64,000 nt of DNA from Palsa-506 sp963786975 (GCA_963786975.1 CAWBBE010000004.1:434001-498000); one strand, 5' to 3'; shown: positions 16,807 through 26,509, counted from the stretch's first letter. Notes: a model not told the origin generated them from the letters alone. Translations and numbers: made by a program.

Positions 16807-16914
16807 CATCAGTCCCAACCGCACCAAGATCAGATTAGCGGTTCAGATCCCTCCGCCTATCACCGGACTTATCTGAACCGCTAGTTTGATCTTGGGGTTG
16901 GTGTGACTGATATG
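16807..16914. repeat. Large imperfect inverted repeat (two 43-nt arms, 22-nt loop)
   Basis: The arms 16807-16849 and 16872-16914 have equal length and match at about 35 of 43 positions. The inner 13 bp (TAGCGGTTCAGAT / ATCTGAACCGCTA) are perfect. Outward the pairing continues through CAAGATCA and ATCAGTC blocks. It could be a folded RNA, a MITE-like remnant or a strong terminator; no ORF of a mobile element is nearby. Confidence 0.6.
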
Positions 16915-16949
16915 ACACTTGGTGTTAATGGGGTCGCGAGGTTGCGCAG

Positions 16950-17101
16950 GCGGCGGGGCGGCACCACAGGCGGGACGGCACCACCGGCGGGACGGCACCA
17001 CCGGCGGGACGGCACCACCGGCGGGACGGCGCGGGAGGCGGGACGGCACCACCGCTGGGACGGTACCGGGGGCCGGGCGGTACCGGAGGCAGGGCGGCAC
17101 C
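16950..17101. repeat. 17-bp tandem repeats downstream of the dioxygenase genes
   Basis: Three perfect copies of ggcgggacggcaccacc (16969-17019) are flanked by several degenerate copies on both sides. The array ends 6 bp before the stop codon of the minus-strand LigA-like gene. Confidence 0.8.
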
Positions 17102-17106
17102 GCTTG

Positions 17107-17469
17107 CTAGGTTGCGATGTCGGGGTACGGCCTGCATACGTGGCTGAGCCGACGGGCGTAGTCCAGCTGGAAGCCGAGCGGCTGCTCGTGGTCGCGCTCG
17201 AACATGGCGATGAACAGCGTGAGCGTCAGGAACGGATGCGCCCCGAGCTCGAACAGCCGGGGGTAGTCGTGCGTGGCCAGGGCGTCCCGTTCCGGCCCGG
17301 TGAACTCCAGCCAGGTGCTGCACTCGGCCGCTGCGGTGTTGAGTATCTGGCCGGCCCGCTCCGCCTCCCACCAGGCGACCGTGCCGCGCGGATCGTCCCG
17401 GTACCGCTCGACCAGGCCCGGATCCCGGTCGATGGTGAAAAGGAACTTGTTGACCAGGTACTTGCTCAT
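17107..17469 (-). CDS. Extradiol dioxygenase small subunit, LigA-like
   Basis: A 120-residue all-helical protein beginning MSKYLVNKFLFTIDRDPGLVERY, with a middle part GQILNTAAAECSTWLEFTGPERDALATHDYPRLFELGAHPFLTLTLF. This is the pattern of the alpha subunit (LigA domain) of class III extradiol ring-cleavage dioxygenases, which caps the active site of the LigB subunit. Its ATG overlaps the LigB stop (ATGA), the usual order in two-subunit enzymes. The substrate may be a protocatechuate-like or other catecholic acid; the sequence does not decide. Confidence 0.85.
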   Translation of the reverse strand: MSKYLVNKFLFTIDRDPGLVERYRDDPRGTVAWWEAERAGQILNTAAAECSTWLEFTGPERDALATHDYPRLFELGAHPFLTLTLFIAMFERDHEQPLGFQLDYARRLSHVCRPYPDIAT

Positions 17470-18329
17470 TCCGGTGCTCCGTCCGGGTACCAGGTGAAGT
17501 ATGCCTCCATGGTGTGGAACAGGTCGACTGTCTGCACGTAGTCGGCCTGGTGACCGTCGCCGGCCACGCCCATCATCAGCATGAAGTCCATGAAGCCGTG
17601 GGTGGCGTTGCCGGGCTCGTGCAGGCTGTCCAGGGTGACATCGGCCAGGCAGCCCTTGATGTCGCCGCCGGCGATCCACTCGACGGCCCTGGCGTCGAAC
17701 TCGGGGTCCGGCCCGGTCGGGCCGAACTGGCGCGGGCCGCCGAGTTCCAGCGACAGGTGGCCGGTGCCGATGATCGCCACCCGGAGGTCGCTTGGCCATG
17801 ATTCGACGATCTCGCGGATGGCCTGGCCGAGCTGGACGAACCGCCTGGGCCGCGGCAGCGGCGGGGCGAAGATGTTCGTGTAGACCGGCACGATGGGCAG
17901 GTCCGCGTCCGGCCGCAGCGTGATGATCGGGCAGCTGATGCTGTGGTCGACCCGGAGCTCATTGCTGAACGCCAGGTCGAAGCCGGCGTCCAGGCCCTCC
18001 CGCAGGATGTGCCGGGATAGATCCCGGTCACCGCGCAGCAGCATCCGCGGCAGCCCGAACTCGCGTTCCTCGTTGTACCAGTTGGCGTCGTACTGCTCCG
18101 CGTGCCCGACCAGGAACTGCGGCATGTTGTCCAGCCAGAGCTGGTGGAAATGATCCGAGCCGACCATGACGAGCACGTCCGGCCGGGCCCGGGTCAGCGT
18201 CTCGCGGAACTCGGTGATCTTCGCTATCCACTCGGCGGCGAAATCCGGGCGCTGGTCCGGCGGCGCGGTACTGGCCCGGTAGTAGAACGGGTGGTGAGTC
18301 GAAGCGATCACCGCGGCGATGGTAGCCAA
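17466..18329 (-). CDS. Class III extradiol ring-cleavage dioxygenase catalytic subunit, LigB-like
   Basis: A 287-residue protein. It starts ATIAAVIASTHHPFYYRA, whose His pair supplies an iron ligand. DVLVMVGSDHFHQLWLDNMPQF contains the second metal/catalytic His region. RVAIIGTGHLSLELGG has a third conserved His, and late Glu/Asp residues complete a 2-His-1-carboxylate Fe(II) site. It should insert O2 next to a catecholic diol in the cytosol. The TTG at 18329 is chosen because GGGAG lies 6 nt upstream; no ATG or GTG fits the conserved N-terminus. It is coupled by ATGA to the LigA-like gene. No further ring-cleavage pathway genes are adjacent. Confidence 0.85.
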   Translation of the reverse strand: MATIAAVIASTHHPFYYRASTAPPDQRPDFAAEWIAKITEFRETLTRARPDVLVMVGSDHFHQLWLDNMPQFLVGHAEQYDANWYNEEREFGLPRMLLRGDRDLSRHILREGLDAGFDLAFSNELRVDHSISCPIITLRPDADLPIVPVYTNIFAPPLPRPRRFVQLGQAIREIVESWPSDLRVAIIGTGHLSLELGGPRQFGPTGPDPEFDARAVEWIAGGDIKGCLADVTLDSLHEPGNATHGFMDFMLMMGVAGDGHQADYVQTVDLFHTMEAYFTWYPDGAPE

Positions 18330-18485
18330 CGCATGCTCCCGGACTGCTGCTCGGCGACGGATCCGCGGTAACGCTAACCCAGCCGATGGCGGCCCCGTCA
18401 ACTCGGCACCGGCGATCCAGCGCAAGGCGGGGCGCCGAGACACCGGAGGCACCGGCAGGCAAGACTGGTGCCGCGGCCGACCGCC

Positions 18486-18557
18486 GCGATCACCGCGATC
18501 ACCGCGATCACCGCGATCACCGCGATCACCGCGATCACCGCGATCACCGCGGTCACC
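18486..18557. repeat. Eight copies of a 9-bp repeat
   Basis: gcgatcacc is repeated seven times perfectly, and an eighth copy has one change (gcggtcacc). There are no spacers, so this is a microsatellite-like array, not a CRISPR. Confidence 0.95.
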
Positions 18558-18586
18558 GTGCGCGGGCGGCCGGGCGGCGCGGCAAA

Positions 18587-18692
18587 CCTGGCAACACGGC
18601 AACCTGGCAACACGCCAACCTGGCAATGCGGCCAACGGCAACGCGGCCAACTGGCAACGCAACCAACTGGCAACGCAGCAAACTGGCAGTGA
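18587..18692. repeat. Degenerate repeats around caacctggcaacacg
   Basis: About six or seven units of 14-16 bp, drifting from caacctggcaacacg to caactggcaacgcag, run up to the Shine-Dalgarno region of the VOC gene. Confidence 0.75.
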
Positions 18693-18713
18693 CCTGACTG
18701 GAGGGCCAGCAAC

Positions 18714-19130
18714 ATGACGAACGGTGCCCGGATCGACTCGGTCGTCATATTCGTGCACGACCTGGACCGGTCGGTTGCCTTCTATTCCGCCGTCCTCGCG
18801 CTGAGGGTGACCGACCAGAGTCCCACCGCCGCGCTGCTCACCAGCATGAGCGGCACCCAGCTGATCCTGCGGGCGATGGGCAGCAACGCGGCCCACCCGC
18901 TCGGCGGCGTCGGCGTCCAGTACGTGATCTGGACCGCGGGCGACCAGGCCGAGCTCGGCCGGTGCGAGCTGGCGCTGAAACAGCGCTCGGCGTACCGGGA
19001 TACCCGGATCAGCGGTCAGGTCACCGCGCTGGAGGGGCGGGATCCGGACGACATCCCGGTGATGATCATCTATCCCGGGCCGGATCAGGTGCCGCTGCAG
19101 GAGCTGCCGGTCCGGATCTACGGGTGGTGA
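18714..19130 (+). CDS. VOC (glyoxalase/bleomycin-resistance fold) protein
   Basis: A 138-residue protein with the VOC start DSVVIFVHDLDRSVAFYSAVLALRV, a middle strand AALLTSMSGTQLILRAMG and a second half VQYVIWTAGDQAELGRCELAL... VMIIYPGPDQVPLQ. Canonical metal ligands are weakly conserved: the usual His in the first strand is replaced by Val. It may therefore bind a ligand rather than catalyse. CTGGAGG precedes the ATG. Its TGA overlaps the GTG of the HAD gene (GTGA), so it heads the sugar-phosphorylase operon. Confidence 0.78.
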   Translation: MTNGARIDSVVIFVHDLDRSVAFYSAVLALRVTDQSPTAALLTSMSGTQLILRAMGSNAAHPLGGVGVQYVIWTAGDQAELGRCELALKQRSAYRDTRISGQVTALEGRDPDDIPVMIIYPGPDQVPLQELPVRIYGW

Positions 19131-19886
19131 GCGCCGCCGTGCACCTCGGTCTCCCGGACGGCATCCGCGGCTGCCTCTTCGACCTCGACGGCGTGCTGAC
19201 CAAGACGGCGACGGTGCACGACGCCGCGTGGAAGGAGATGTTCGACGGTTACCTGCGCGAGCGCGCCAGGCGGACCGGGCAGCCGTTCGCGCCGTTCGAT
19301 CCGGTCGCCGACTACGACGAGTACGTCGACGGCAAGCCCCGGGCCGACGGCATCCGGTCGTTCCTCGCCGCCCGCGGCATCACGCTGCCCGACGGCGACG
19401 ACGACGACCCGCCGGACGCGGAGACCGTGAACGGGCTCGGCAACCGCAAGAACGAGATCCTGCTGCGGCGGATCCAGCCAGCACGGGGTGGCGGCCTACC
19501 CGGGATCGGTCCGGTACGCCCGCGCCGTGCAGGCGGCCGGCCTGCGCCGGGCCGTCGTGTCGTCGAGCGCGAACTGCCGTGACGTGCTCGTCGCGGCCGG
19601 CATCGAGGACCTGTTCGAGGCGCGGATCGACGGCATCGTCGCCCAGCGGGAGCACCTGCCGGGCAAGCCGGCGCCGGACACGTTCCTGGCCGGCGCGCGG
19701 GCGCTCGGGCTGGCGCCGGCCGAGGCGGTGGTGTTCGAGGACGCGCTGGCCGGCGTGCAGGCAGGCCGGGCCGGGCAGTTCGGCTACGTGGTCGGCGTGG
19801 ACCGGGTCGGGCAGGCGGACGCGCTCCGGGCGCACGGCGCCGACATCGTGGTAACCGACCTCGCCGACCTGCTGGGTCAGCCGTGA
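19127..19886 (+). pseudogene. Beta-phosphoglucomutase-like HAD hydrolase, one frameshift
   Basis: The GTG at 19127 overlaps the VOC stop. HAD motif I is CLFDLDGVLTKTA, the beta-phosphoglucomutase-type DxDGV signature. A helical cap follows with DYDEYVDGKPRADGIRSFLAARG, characteristic of the family. Near 19476-19478 one extra C breaks the frame (CAG-C-CAG CAC GGG). The downstream frame continues VAAYPGSVRYARAVQAAG, motif II VVSSSANC and motif III KPAPDTFLAGA...VFEDALAGVQAG. Repaired, it would be about 252 residues. Beta-PGM converts beta-glucose 1-phosphate, the product of inverting maltose or trehalose phosphorylases, to glucose 6-phosphate, matching the following GH65 genes. Confidence 0.75.
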
Positions 19887-22248
19887 TCCGGCAGCCGAGT
19901 GTTCACGGTCGAGCCGTGGTGCCTCCGCGAGACAGCGCTTGACCTGGACCTGCTGGCCCAGACCGAGTCGGTGTTCGCGCTGGCCAACGGGCACATCGGC
20001 TGGCGGGCCAACCTCGACGAGGGCGAGCCGCACGGCCTGCCGGGCAGCTACCTCAACGGCGTCTACGAGGTCCGTCCGCTGCCCTACGCGGAGGCGGCTA
20101 CGGCTTCCCCGAGTCCGGCCAGACGGTCATCAACGTGACCAACGGCAAGCTGATCCGGCTGCTCGTCGATGACGAGCCGTTCGACGTCCGCTACGGCGAG
20201 CTGCGCTCGCACGAGCGGGTGCTCGACTTCCGCGCCGGGACCCTGACCCGGACGGCCGAGTGGATCTCCCCGGCCGGGCAGGGCGTCCGGGTCCGCTCGG
20301 CCCGGCTGGTGTCCTTCACCCAGCGGGCGATCGCGGCGATCTGCTACGAGGTGGAGCCGCTCGACGGCCAGGCGCGGATCGTGGTGCAGTCCGAGCTGGT
20401 GGCCAACGAGCAACTGCCGCCGCCGGGCGGCGACCCCCGGGTCGCCGCCGTCCTGGACGACCCGCTGACCAGCGAGTTCCACAGCGCAGACGAAATGGCC
20501 GTGGTGCTGGTGCACACGCACGAAGCGCAGCGGGCTGCGGGTCGGCGGCGGCGATGGACCACCACGTCGACGGCCCGGCCGGGGTGCAGGTCGAGTCGCG
20601 GGCTTCCGACGACGGCGGCATCGTCACGGCGACCATGGTGCTGCAGCCGGGGCAGCGGCTGCGGGTGGTCAAGTTCGTCGCCTACGGCTGGTCCGGCGAG
20701 CGCTCGCTGCCGGCCGTCCGCGATCAGGTATGGGCGGCGCTGAGCGCGGCCCGGCAGACCGGCTGGGACGGGCTGCTGGCCGAGCAGCGGGGCTACCTCG
20801 ACGACTTCTGGGACCGCGCCGACGTCGAGATCGACGGCGACACCGAGGTGCAGCAGGCGGTGCGGTTCGGGCTGTTCCACGTGCTGCAGGCCGGCGCCCG
20901 CGCGGAGAACCGGGCGATCCCGGCCAAGGGCCTGACCGGCCCCGGCTACGACGGGCACGCGTTCTGGGACACCGAGAGCTACGTGCTGCCGGTGCTCACC
21001 CTCACGCTCCCCGCGGCCGCCGCCAGCGCGCTGCGGTGGCGGCACAGCACCCTGCCGCTGGCCATCGACCGGGCCGCCCAGCTCGGCCTGGCCGGCGCCG
21101 CCTTCCCGTGGCGGACGATCACCGGCGAGGAGTGCTCCGGCTACTGGCCGGCCGGCACCGCCGCCTTCCACGTCAACGCGGACATCGCCGACGCGGTGAT
21201 CCGCTACGTCGACGCCACCGGCGACGAGGCGTTCGACCGCGGCACCGGGCTGGACCTGCTGACGCACACCGCGCGGCTGTGGCGCTCGCTCGGCCACCAC
21301 GACGCCGAGGGCAGCTTCCACATCGACGGGGTGACCGGCCCGGACGAGTACAGCGCGCTGGCCGACGACAACGTCTACACCAACCTGATGGCCCAGCAGA
21401 ACCTGGCGGCCGCGGCGGACGCGGCGCAGCGGTACCCGGACCGGGCGCGCCAGCTTGGCATCGACACGGAGGAGTCGGCCGGCTGGCGGGACGCCGCGGA
21501 GGCGATGTTCATCCCGTACGACGAGACGCTCGGCGTGCACCCGCAGTCCGCCGGGTTCACCCGGCACCAGGTCTGGGACTTCGCCGGGACCAGGCCGGAC
21601 CAGTATCCGCTGCTGCTGCATTTCCCCTACTTCGACCTGTACCGCAAGCAGGTGGTGAAGCAGGCCGACCTGGTGCTGGCCATGCAGCTGTGCGGGGACG
21701 CGTTCACCGCCGAGCAGAAGGCGCGGAACTTCGCCTACTACGAGGCGCTCACGGTGCGGGACTCGTCGCTGTCGGCGTGCACGCAGGCCGTGCTGGCCGC
21801 CGAGGTCGGGCAGCTCAGCCTGGCGTTCGACTACCTCGGCGAGGCAGCGCTGATGGACCTGCGGGACCTGGAGCACAACACCCGCGACGGGGTGCACATC
21901 GCCTCGCTGGCGGGCACCTGGGTGGCGCTGGTCGTCGGCTTCGGCGGGCTGCGGATCGCCGCCGGGAACGCCAGCTTCGCGCCGCGGCTGCCGGAGCCGC
22001 TCACCAGGCTGGCGTTCACCCTGTTCATCCGCGGGCAGCGGCTGCGCGTCGAGGTCACCGGCGCGGCGGCCAGCTACCAGGTCGCCGACGGCAAGCCGCT
22101 GCGGATCCGGCACTACGGCGACGACCTGCAGCTGCGGCCGGGCCAGCAGGAATCCCGGCCGATCCCGGCTGCCCCGGCCGGGCCGCGGCCCGCGCAGCCG
22201 CCGGGCCGCGCGCCTGCCCGCCGTCGCGGCAGCGGGCCGCCCGGCTGA
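19883..22248 (+). pseudogene. GH65 disaccharide phosphorylase, first copy, frameshifted
   Basis: Homologous over its whole length to the intact GH65 protein that follows. The natural start is probably the GTG at 19883, which overlaps the HAD stop, with a shift near 19896. A second break is near 20095 (PYAEA then GYGFPESGQ), a third between about 20525 and 20555 before MDHHVDGP. Beyond that the frame is open: KGLTGPGYDGHAFWDTESYVLPVL, WRTITGEE, the catalytic Glu in TGPDEYS (codon 21346-21348), the phosphate-binding YRKQVVKQADLVLAM and the C-terminal beta domain. All breaks are in GC runs. It may be functional if they are sequencing errors. Confidence 0.75.
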
Positions 22249-22313
22249 AATGACGCGCCGAATTAATCCCCGGCCGGCTGTCCGTATGCAGCGCGCCAGA
22301 TTACCGTCGAAGC

Positions 22314-24719
22314 ATGCTGAAACGCGAGATCCACTTGACGCCGGAGGATCTCTACCCGCCGGACGAGTGGCAGATCATCGAGGCCCGGTATTCGACCGAA
22401 TTCGCCGACCGGGCGGAGACCGTTTTCGCGCTCGGCAACGGCTTCGTCGGCGTCCGCGGCACCCACGAGGAGGGCCGCCCGGCGCTGTCACCTGGCACGT
22501 TCGTCAACGGCTTCCACGAGACGTGGCCGATCCTGCACCCGGAAGCGGCACCCGGGCTGGCCCGCAACGGGCAGACGATCGTGAACGTGCCGGACGCGAC
22601 AATGCTCAAGCTCTACGTGGATGACGAGCCGTTTTACCTGCCGACCGCGCGCATTGCCGAATACAAGCGGGTCCTCGACATGCGGGCCGGAACGCTGGCC
22701 CGGGATCTGATCTGGGCCACCGACTCCGGCAAGCACGTCCGGATCCGCTCGCGCCGGCTCGTCTCGCTCGAGTACCGGCACCTGATCGCGATGACGTTCG
22801 AGGTGACGCTGCTTGACCACCCGGCCGCGGTGGCGATCTCCTCCGTGCTGGTCAACCGCCAGGACGCCCGCTCATCCGAGGACCTGCCGGAATTCCAGCC
22901 GGGCGATCCGCGGATCGCGACCGTGCTGCCCCGCCGGGTGCTCAACGTGCGGGCCGCCGAGCAGGCCGGCCGGCGCGTCCTGGTCGGCTACCAGACGACC
23001 AGGAGCCGGATGACGCTGGGCGTCGGCATCGACCACGTCATCGACGCCAGCTGCCCGCACCACTCGAAAGGATCTCTGGACGACGACACCGGCGAGGTCA
23101 CGGTCACCGCGGACGCGCTGGCCGGCGTGCCGATCCTGGTCACCAAGTACGCGACCTACCAGTCCTCGCGCAGCGTCCCCGCGCCCGAGCTGGTCGGCCG
23201 GTGCCGCCGCACGCTGGACCGCGCGATCAGGGACGGCTTCGACAGCCTGGTCACCAGCCAGCGCGCGAACCTGGACCGGTTCTGGGATCGCGCCGACGTC
23301 CGGGTCAGGACCCGGCTCAGCCCGGTGCGGCACCAGCAGGCGATCCGGTGGAACCTCTACCAGGTCGCGCAGGCATCCTGGCGGGCCGAAGGGGGCGGCA
23401 TCCCGGCGAAAGGGCTGACCGGGCAGGCCTACGAGGGACACTACTTCTGGGACACCGAGATCTACGTGCTGCCGTTCCTCTCCTACACCCAGCCGAGGAT
23501 CGCCGGAAACGTGCTGCGCTTCCGGCACAGCATGCTCGACCGCGCCCGGGAGCGGGCCCGCGAGCTGAGTCAGCGCGGCGCGCTGTTCCCATGGCGGACG
23601 ATCAACGGCGAGGAGGCCTCGTCCAACTTCCAGCAGGGCACCGCGCAGTACCACATCAACGCCGACATCGCCTACGCGGTCAGGCAGTACGCCAGCGTCC
23701 TCGGCGACGCGCGGCTGCTCGGCGGGCTGGGCGCCGAGGTACTCATCGAGACCGCCCGGCTCTGGGAGGATCTCGGGTTCTACGGCACCGACCAGCAATT
23801 CCACATTCACGCCGTGACCGGCCCGGACGAGTACACCACCGTGGTCAACGACAACTGCTACACCAACCTGATGGCGCGGCTGAACCTCAATTTCGCCGCC
23901 GCCACGCTGCGGCGGATGCGCGCCGAGCAGCCGGAGGATTACGCCGCGCTGGTCCGCACGGTGGCGCTGAAGCCCGGCGAGGTCGAGGCGTGGGAGCGCG
24001 CGGCGGCCGCCATGCACGTGCCGTACGACTCCGAGCGCGGCATCCACCCGCAGTCCGACACGTTCCTGAACCGGGAGTCATGGGATCTGGACAACACGCC
24101 GCGGGAGAAGTTCCCGCTGCTGCTGCATTACCACCCGCTGGTGATCTACCGGCACCAGGTGCTCAAGCAGGCCGACATCGTGCTCGCGATGTTCCTGCTC
24201 GGCAACGAGTTCTCGGAAGAGCAGAAGCGCCGCAACTTCAACTATTACGACCCGCTCACCACCGGCGACTCGTCCTTGTCGGCATGCGTGCAGAGCATCA
24301 TCGCGGCCGAGATCGGCAACGAGCGGCAGGCCCTGGAGTACTTCGAGTACGCGCTGCTGATGGACCTGGCCGACGTCGCCGGCAACGCCTCGGACGGAGT
24401 CCACATCGCGTCCGCGGCCGGCGTCTGGTCGGCGCTCGTCTTCGGGTTCGGCGGCGTCCGCGACTACGACGGCCGGCTATCCTTCGCGCCCAACCTGCCG
24501 CACTCCTGGCACTCCCTTGAGTTCCCGCTGCGCTTCCGCGACCGGCAGATCCGGGTGCGGATCAGCCACGACGAGGAGCGCTACCTGCTCGACAAAGGCT
24601 CCCCGCTGGAGATCAACATCCGGGGCGAGCAGCATCTGCTCAGCCCCGACGCGCCGATCGCGATCAAGCGCTCGCTGCCGGGCGGCCAGCAGGCCCCCGG
24701 CCATGACCAGCCGGGCTGA
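22314..24719 (+). CDS. GH65 family disaccharide phosphorylase (maltose/trehalose/kojibiose type)
   Basis: An intact 801-residue enzyme. The N-terminal beta-sandwich (YSTEFADRAETVFALGNGFVGVRGTHEEG) leads into the (alpha/alpha)6 barrel with KGLTGQAYEGHYFWDTEIYVLPF and FPWRTINGEEAS. The general-acid Glu506 lies in TGPDEYT, phosphate contacts in IYRHQVLKQADIVLAM and GDSSLSACVQSI, and a C-terminal jelly roll closes the protein. Phosphorolysis of an alpha-glucosyl disaccharide would give beta-glucose 1-phosphate for a beta-PGM such as the HAD gene upstream. This saves ATP relative to hydrolysis. The sequence does not settle maltose versus trehalose or kojibiose. It is a diverged paralogue of the upstream copy. 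Confidence 0.9.
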   Translation: MLKREIHLTPEDLYPPDEWQIIEARYSTEFADRAETVFALGNGFVGVRGTHEEGRPALSPGTFVNGFHETWPILHPEAAPGLARNGQTIVNVPDATMLKLYVDDEPFYLPTARIAEYKRVLDMRAGTLARDLIWATDSGKHVRIRSRRLVSLEYRHLIAMTFEVTLLDHPAAVAISSVLVNRQDARSSEDLPEFQPGDPRIATVLPRRVLNVRAAEQAGRRVLVGYQTTRSRMTLGVGIDHVIDASCPHHSKGSLDDDTGEVTVTADALAGVPILVTKYATYQSSRSVPAPELVGRCRRTLDRAIRDGFDSLVTSQRANLDRFWDRADVRVRTRLSPVRHQQAIRWNLYQVAQASWRAEGGGIPAKGLTGQAYEGHYFWDTEIYVLPFLSYTQPRIAGNVLRFRHSMLDRARERARELSQRGALFPWRTINGEEASSNFQQGTAQYHINADIAYAVRQYASVLGDARLLGGLGAEVLIETARLWEDLGFYGTDQQFHIHAVTGPDEYTTVVNDNCYTNLMARLNLNFAAATLRRMRAEQPEDYAALVRTVALKPGEVEAWERAAAAMHVPYDSERGIHPQSDTFLNRESWDLDNTPREKFPLLLHYHPLVIYRHQVLKQADIVLAMFLLGNEFSEEQKRRNFNYYDPLTTGDSSLSACVQSIIAAEIGNERQALEYFEYALLMDLADVAGNASDGVHIASAAGVWSALVFGFGGVRDYDGRLSFAPNLPHSWHSLEFPLRFRDRQIRVRISHDEERYLLDKGSPLEINIRGEQHLLSPDAPIAIKRSLPGGQQAPGHDQPG

Positions 24720-24806
24720 CCGCCGCGCGGGGGCATTCTCGAAGTCCCCGGCCCGGGGGCGTAGCGTCGGCCGCAGAGCACGGCGTCACCCGAGTGCAAC
24801 CAGCAT

Positions 24807-24820
24807 GTGACTTTAGCCCC
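24807..24820. promoter_or_regulatory. DosR/DevR-like hypoxia box
   Basis: GTGACTTTAGCCCC matches 12 of 14 positions of the palindromic core GGGACTTTAGTCCC bound by the hypoxia regulator DosR/DevR in actinobacteria. It lies 60 bp before the start codon of the oxidoreductase-PFOR operon, a plausible activator position. I found no second close match beside it. Confidence 0.5.
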
Positions 24821-24841
24821 TGGGCATACGTCATCAATGCC

Positions 24842-24860
24842 GGCACCCTGAGGGGGTGCC
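24842..24860 (+). promoter_or_regulatory. Leader hairpin before the PFOR operon
   Basis: GGCACCC (24842-24848) pairs with GGGTGCC (24854-24860) around TGAGG, ending 7 nt before the AAGGAG Shine-Dalgarno sequence. It could influence initiation; this is inference from position only. Confidence 0.3.
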
Positions 24861-24880
24861 TGGGACCAAGGAGTAAGCGC

Positions 24881-26505
24881 ATGGAGCGACCCGACCTCAC
24901 GCCGCTGCCGGATCTGCTGCACGGACGTTCCCGGGCGGGCCCCGTCCGGGACCAGCGGCCGGTCTACCTCGACCTGCTGCCGCCGTGCAACGCCGGCTGC
25001 CCGGCCGGCGAGAACATCCAGGCGTGGCTGGCGCACGCGGAGGCCGGCCGCCAGGAGCAGGCCTGGCGGCAGCTGGTCGCCGACAACCCGATGCCGGCCA
25101 TCCACGGGCGGGTCTGCTATCACCCGTGCGAGAGCGTCTGCAACCGCGCGAACCTGGACAGCGCGGTCTCCATTCACTCGGTCGAGCGGTACCTCGGCGA
25201 CCTGGCGCTCGAGCGCGAGTGGTCCTTCGATCCGCCGGCCACCCGCAGCGGCAAGCGGGTGCTGGTCATCGGGTCCGGCCCGAGCGGGCTCTCGGCCGCC
25301 TACCACCTGGCCCGGCGCGGTCACGAGGTCGAGATCCGGGATGCGGGCGACCAGCCCGGCGGGATGATGCGGTACGGCATACCCTCCTACCGGATGCCGC
25401 GTGACGTGCTGGACGGCGAGATCGGCCGGATCGCCGCGATGGGCGTGCGCATCACCTGCGGCCACCGGGTCGAAGACCTGGACGCCGAGCGGCGCGACGG
25501 CGGCTTCGACGCCGCCTTCGTCGCGGTCGGCGCGCACCTGTCCAAGCGCGTCGACATCCCGGCCAAGGACGCCGGCCGGATCGTGGACGCGGTCGCCTTC
25601 CTGCGCAGCGTCGCCTCGGGCGACCGGCCGGTGATCGGCCGCCGGGTCGCGGTCTACGGCGGCGGCAACACCGCGATGGACGCCGCCCGGGTAGCCCGCC
25701 GGCTGGGCGCCAACGACGCGCTGATCGTCTACCGCCGCACCCGCGAGCAGATGCCGGCCCACGAGATGGAGGCAGAGGAGGCCGAACGCGAGGGCGTGCA
25801 GATCAACTGGCTGCGCACGATCACCGCCTTCGACGGCCCGGAGCTGACGATCGAGGCGATGGAACTGGACGAGAGCGGGTTCCCGCAGCCGACCGGGCGG
25901 TTCGAGACGCTCGCCGCGGACACCGTGATCCTGGCGCTCGGCCAGGAGTCCGACACGGCGTTCCTGCGCCAGGTACCCGGCGTGGAACTCGCCCGGGACG
26001 GCACCGTGCAGGTCTCCGCCGCGATGATGACCGGCTGCCCGGGCGTGTTCGCCGGCGGGGACATGGTGCCCGCCGAGCGGACCGTGACGGTCGGCACCGG
26101 GCACGGCAAGAAGGCGGCGAAGAACATCGACGCCTGGCTGCGGAACACCGCGCCGGAGGCCCTGCCCAAGCACGAGCTTGTCTCGTTCGACCAGCTGAAC
26201 CTCTGGTACTTCGGCGACGCCGCCCAGCGGCAGCAGCCGGAGGCCGCGCCGGAGCAGCGGACCGCGGACTTCACCGAGGTGCTCGGCGGGCTGTCCGAGC
26301 AGGAGGCGACGTACGAGGCCCGGCGCTGCCTGTCCTGCGGCAACTGCTGCGAGTGCGACGGCTGCCTGGGCGCGTGCCCGGAGGATGCGGTGATCAAGCT
26401 CGGCGTGGGGCACCGCTACCGGTTCGACTATGACAAGTGCACCGGCTGCAGCGCGTGCTACGAGCAGTGCCCGGTGCACTCGATCGAGATGGTTCCGGAG
26501 GAACT

Positions 26506-26509
<4 letters not shown>
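24881..26509 (+). CDS. FAD/Fe-S NAD(P)H oxidoreductase (GltD/NfnL-like) with C-terminal ferredoxin domain
   Basis: A 542-residue protein. The N-terminal Fer4_20 helical domain carries two cysteine groups (PPCNAGCPAGENIQ and CYHPCESVCNR). The FAD motif is VLVIGSGPSGLSAAYHL with QPGGMMRYGIPSYRMPR, and the NAD(P)H Rossmann motif is VYGGGNTAMDAARVARRLG. A second FAD motif (VFAGGDMV) follows. The C-terminus adds two [4Fe-4S] motifs (CECDGCLGACPEDAV and CTGCSACYEQCPVHS). It should pass electrons between NAD(P)H and ferredoxin-like centres. Its stop overlaps the PFOR start (ATGA), so it is very likely the electron partner of PFOR. AAGGAG supports the ATG at 24881. Confidence 0.88.

Larger units (their letters stand above)
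16481..17106. other. 626-bp gene-free region with a long hairpin and tandem repeats
   Basis: Between the dehydrogenase and the extradiol dioxygenase genes no credible gene was seen. The stretch holds a terminator-like hairpin at 16499-16523, degenerate GC-rich repeats to about 16620, a large imperfect inverted repeat at 16807-16914 and 17-bp tandem repeats at 16950-17101. The 16630-16930 part is clearly AT-richer than the neighbouring genes. Confidence 0.6.
18330..18713. other. Divergent intergenic region filled with tandem repeats
   Basis: This 384-bp interval between the divergently transcribed dioxygenase operon and the VOC gene consists largely of two repeat arrays (18486-18557 and 18587-18692). 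No credible gene, and no clear promoter apart from the Shine-Dalgarno of the VOC gene, was seen. Confidence 0.5.

Noticed and set aside
18486..18557. CRISPR-like repeat array
   Set aside because: The units are only 9 bp and directly adjacent with no spacers; no cas genes are in the window.
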